Assembly (NCBI RefSeq): GCF_014644295.1
Contig: NZ_BMKK01000015.1
Location: 60,966-124,965, forward strand
Direction of reading: 5' to 3'
Origin: Emticicia aquatilis
GTDB lineage: Bacteria > Bacteroidota > Bacteroidia > Cytophagales > Spirosomataceae
DNA length: 64,000 nucleotides
Both the position numbers and the translations under genes were made by a program. Shown here piece after piece: positions 63,362 through 64,000 of this stretch (within the stretch, counting starts at the first letter, position 1; each line of letters begins with the position of its first letter). The notes beneath the pieces were generated by a model that was not told where the DNA came from, searched no databases, and worked only from the letters and a program-made list of their open reading frames with translations.

Positions 63362-64000
63362 GTCAACAAACCTAAAACTGTCTGTCAACAAGCTGTTGAC
63401 GAGCCGTCAACAAAAGTAAAAAAGTCTGTCAACAAGTGTAAAACAGGTCGTCAACAGGTCGTCAACAAGCCGTTGACAGCATATTTTGGTCTGTCAACAG
63501 CAATCTTCAGCATAAACTGTAATAAACATATCTTTTATGAAATCTGAGTATCAAGTTCAACAGTAGAAAGGCTCGTTGCAGGCTTTGTTATCATTCTCTG
63601 AATCTTCTCTGTCAACAAACGTAAAACAGGCTGTCAACAAGCTGTTGACAGGCCGTCAACAAAAGTAAAAAAGTCTGTCAACAAGTGTAAAACAGGTCGT
63701 CAACAGGTCGTCAACAAGCCGTTGACAGCATATTTTGGTCTGTCAACAGCAATCTTCAGCATAAACTATAATGAACATATCTTTTGTGAAATCTGAGTTA
63801 CTGTACTCAACAGTAGAAAGGATTGTTACAAGCTTTGTTGCTATTCTTTAAATTTTCTCTGTCAACAAACCTAAAACAGCCTGTCAACAAGCCGTTGACA
63901 AGCCGTCAACAAACCTAAAACTGTCTGTCAAGAAGCTGTTGACGAGCCGTCAACAAAAGTAAAAAAGTCTGTCAACAAGTGTAAAACAGGTCGTCAACAG
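63362..64000. repeat. Phased GTCAAC-box repeat cluster with about 249-bp higher-order period
   Basis: Dozens of GTCAACA boxes occur in direct and inverted orientation. In the first block they start at 63362, 63384, 63406, 63428, 63450, 63461 and 63493, i.e. spacings of 22, 22, 22, 22, 11 and 32 bp. Palindromes such as GTCAACAAGCYGTTGAC place two boxes 11 bp apart. The whole block repeats with a 249-bp period (for example 63424 and 63673) and then with a 294-bp period (63967), about two extra 22-bp units. It continues past the window. A protein-bound array such as a centromere, origin or similar site is inferred. No gene is seen here. Confidence 0.85.

Overview
The window is AT-rich DNA from a Bacteroidota bacterium, most likely a Cytophagales/Spirosomaceae-type organism. 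The evidence is the near absence of Shine-Dalgarno sites, the TAnnTTTG promoter boxes, secreted YDG-repeat and NUC-nuclease proteins, and the families of the coding genes. The genus cannot be read from the sequence. A replication/partition block lies directly beside a very large CRISPR array, so the segment is either part of a large plasmid or chromid, or a chromosome carrying an integrated plasmid backbone.

Layout. (1) 1-5,524: a truncated secreted YDG-domain protein diverging from a secreted non-specific endonuclease and a secreted metallophosphoesterase. (2) 6,052-15,714: small metabolic, stress and regulatory genes, mostly on the minus strand (GNAT, NRDE, DinB, DoxX, two YHS proteins, two AraC paralogues, TetR, AhpD-like, OsmC). 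They include a pyridoxamine-oxidase-like pseudogene with three nonsense codons. AraC-type operators with 21-bp phased half-sites precede the target genes. (3) 16,142-25,242: a TetR-controlled RND efflux operon (TolC-like, MFP, RND pump) with two matching palindromic operators, followed by DUF2147, SDR, SRPBCC and membrane genes. (4) 25,638-29,991: aldo/keto reductase, two paralogous AraC regulators, an NmrA-like protein and a SnoaL-like protein. (5) 30,259-36,760: a hipBST-type toxin-antitoxin operon whose kinase gene has an in-frame stop, then parB-parA, two Rep_3-type initiators, nine 22-bp iterons and an iteron-related operator. An identical 31-bp palindrome closes both parB and the first rep gene.

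(6) 36,898-50,300: a CRISPR array of about 204 repeats (30 bp) and about 203 spacers (mean about 36 bp), counted by hand. It is transcribed on the minus strand. The repeats decay at the left (trailer) end, and the leader lies at the right, next to cas2. Several spacers are duplicates, diverged variants or offset overlaps of one another, which suggests repeated sampling of the same evolving targets. (7) 50,503-62,946: a type I (probably I-B-like) cas locus on the minus strand. In transcription order it holds a 40-residue Cys-rich small ORF, cas6, cas5, cas3, a probable cas8, cas7, an ATPase, cas4, a second ATPase, cas1 and cas2. Two paralogous AAA/DUF4143 ATPases are woven into the adaptation module: one abuts cas4 (TAG|ATG) and the other overlaps cas1 (ATGA). 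Each has the same inverted repeat at its start codon. Upstream is a second unit of another cas6 plus a WYL-domain regulator. The intergenic gap between the two units holds a repeat-like element that could be a crRNA-like regulatory RNA. (8) 63,362-64,000: GTCAAC boxes spaced at 11 or 22 bp in a higher-order repeat of about 249 bp, which looks like a protein-binding origin, centromere or similar nucleoprotein site.

The most promising unusual system is the ATPase1-cas4-ATPase2-cas1-cas2 adaptation module, with the Cys-rich mini-protein at the head of the interference operon.
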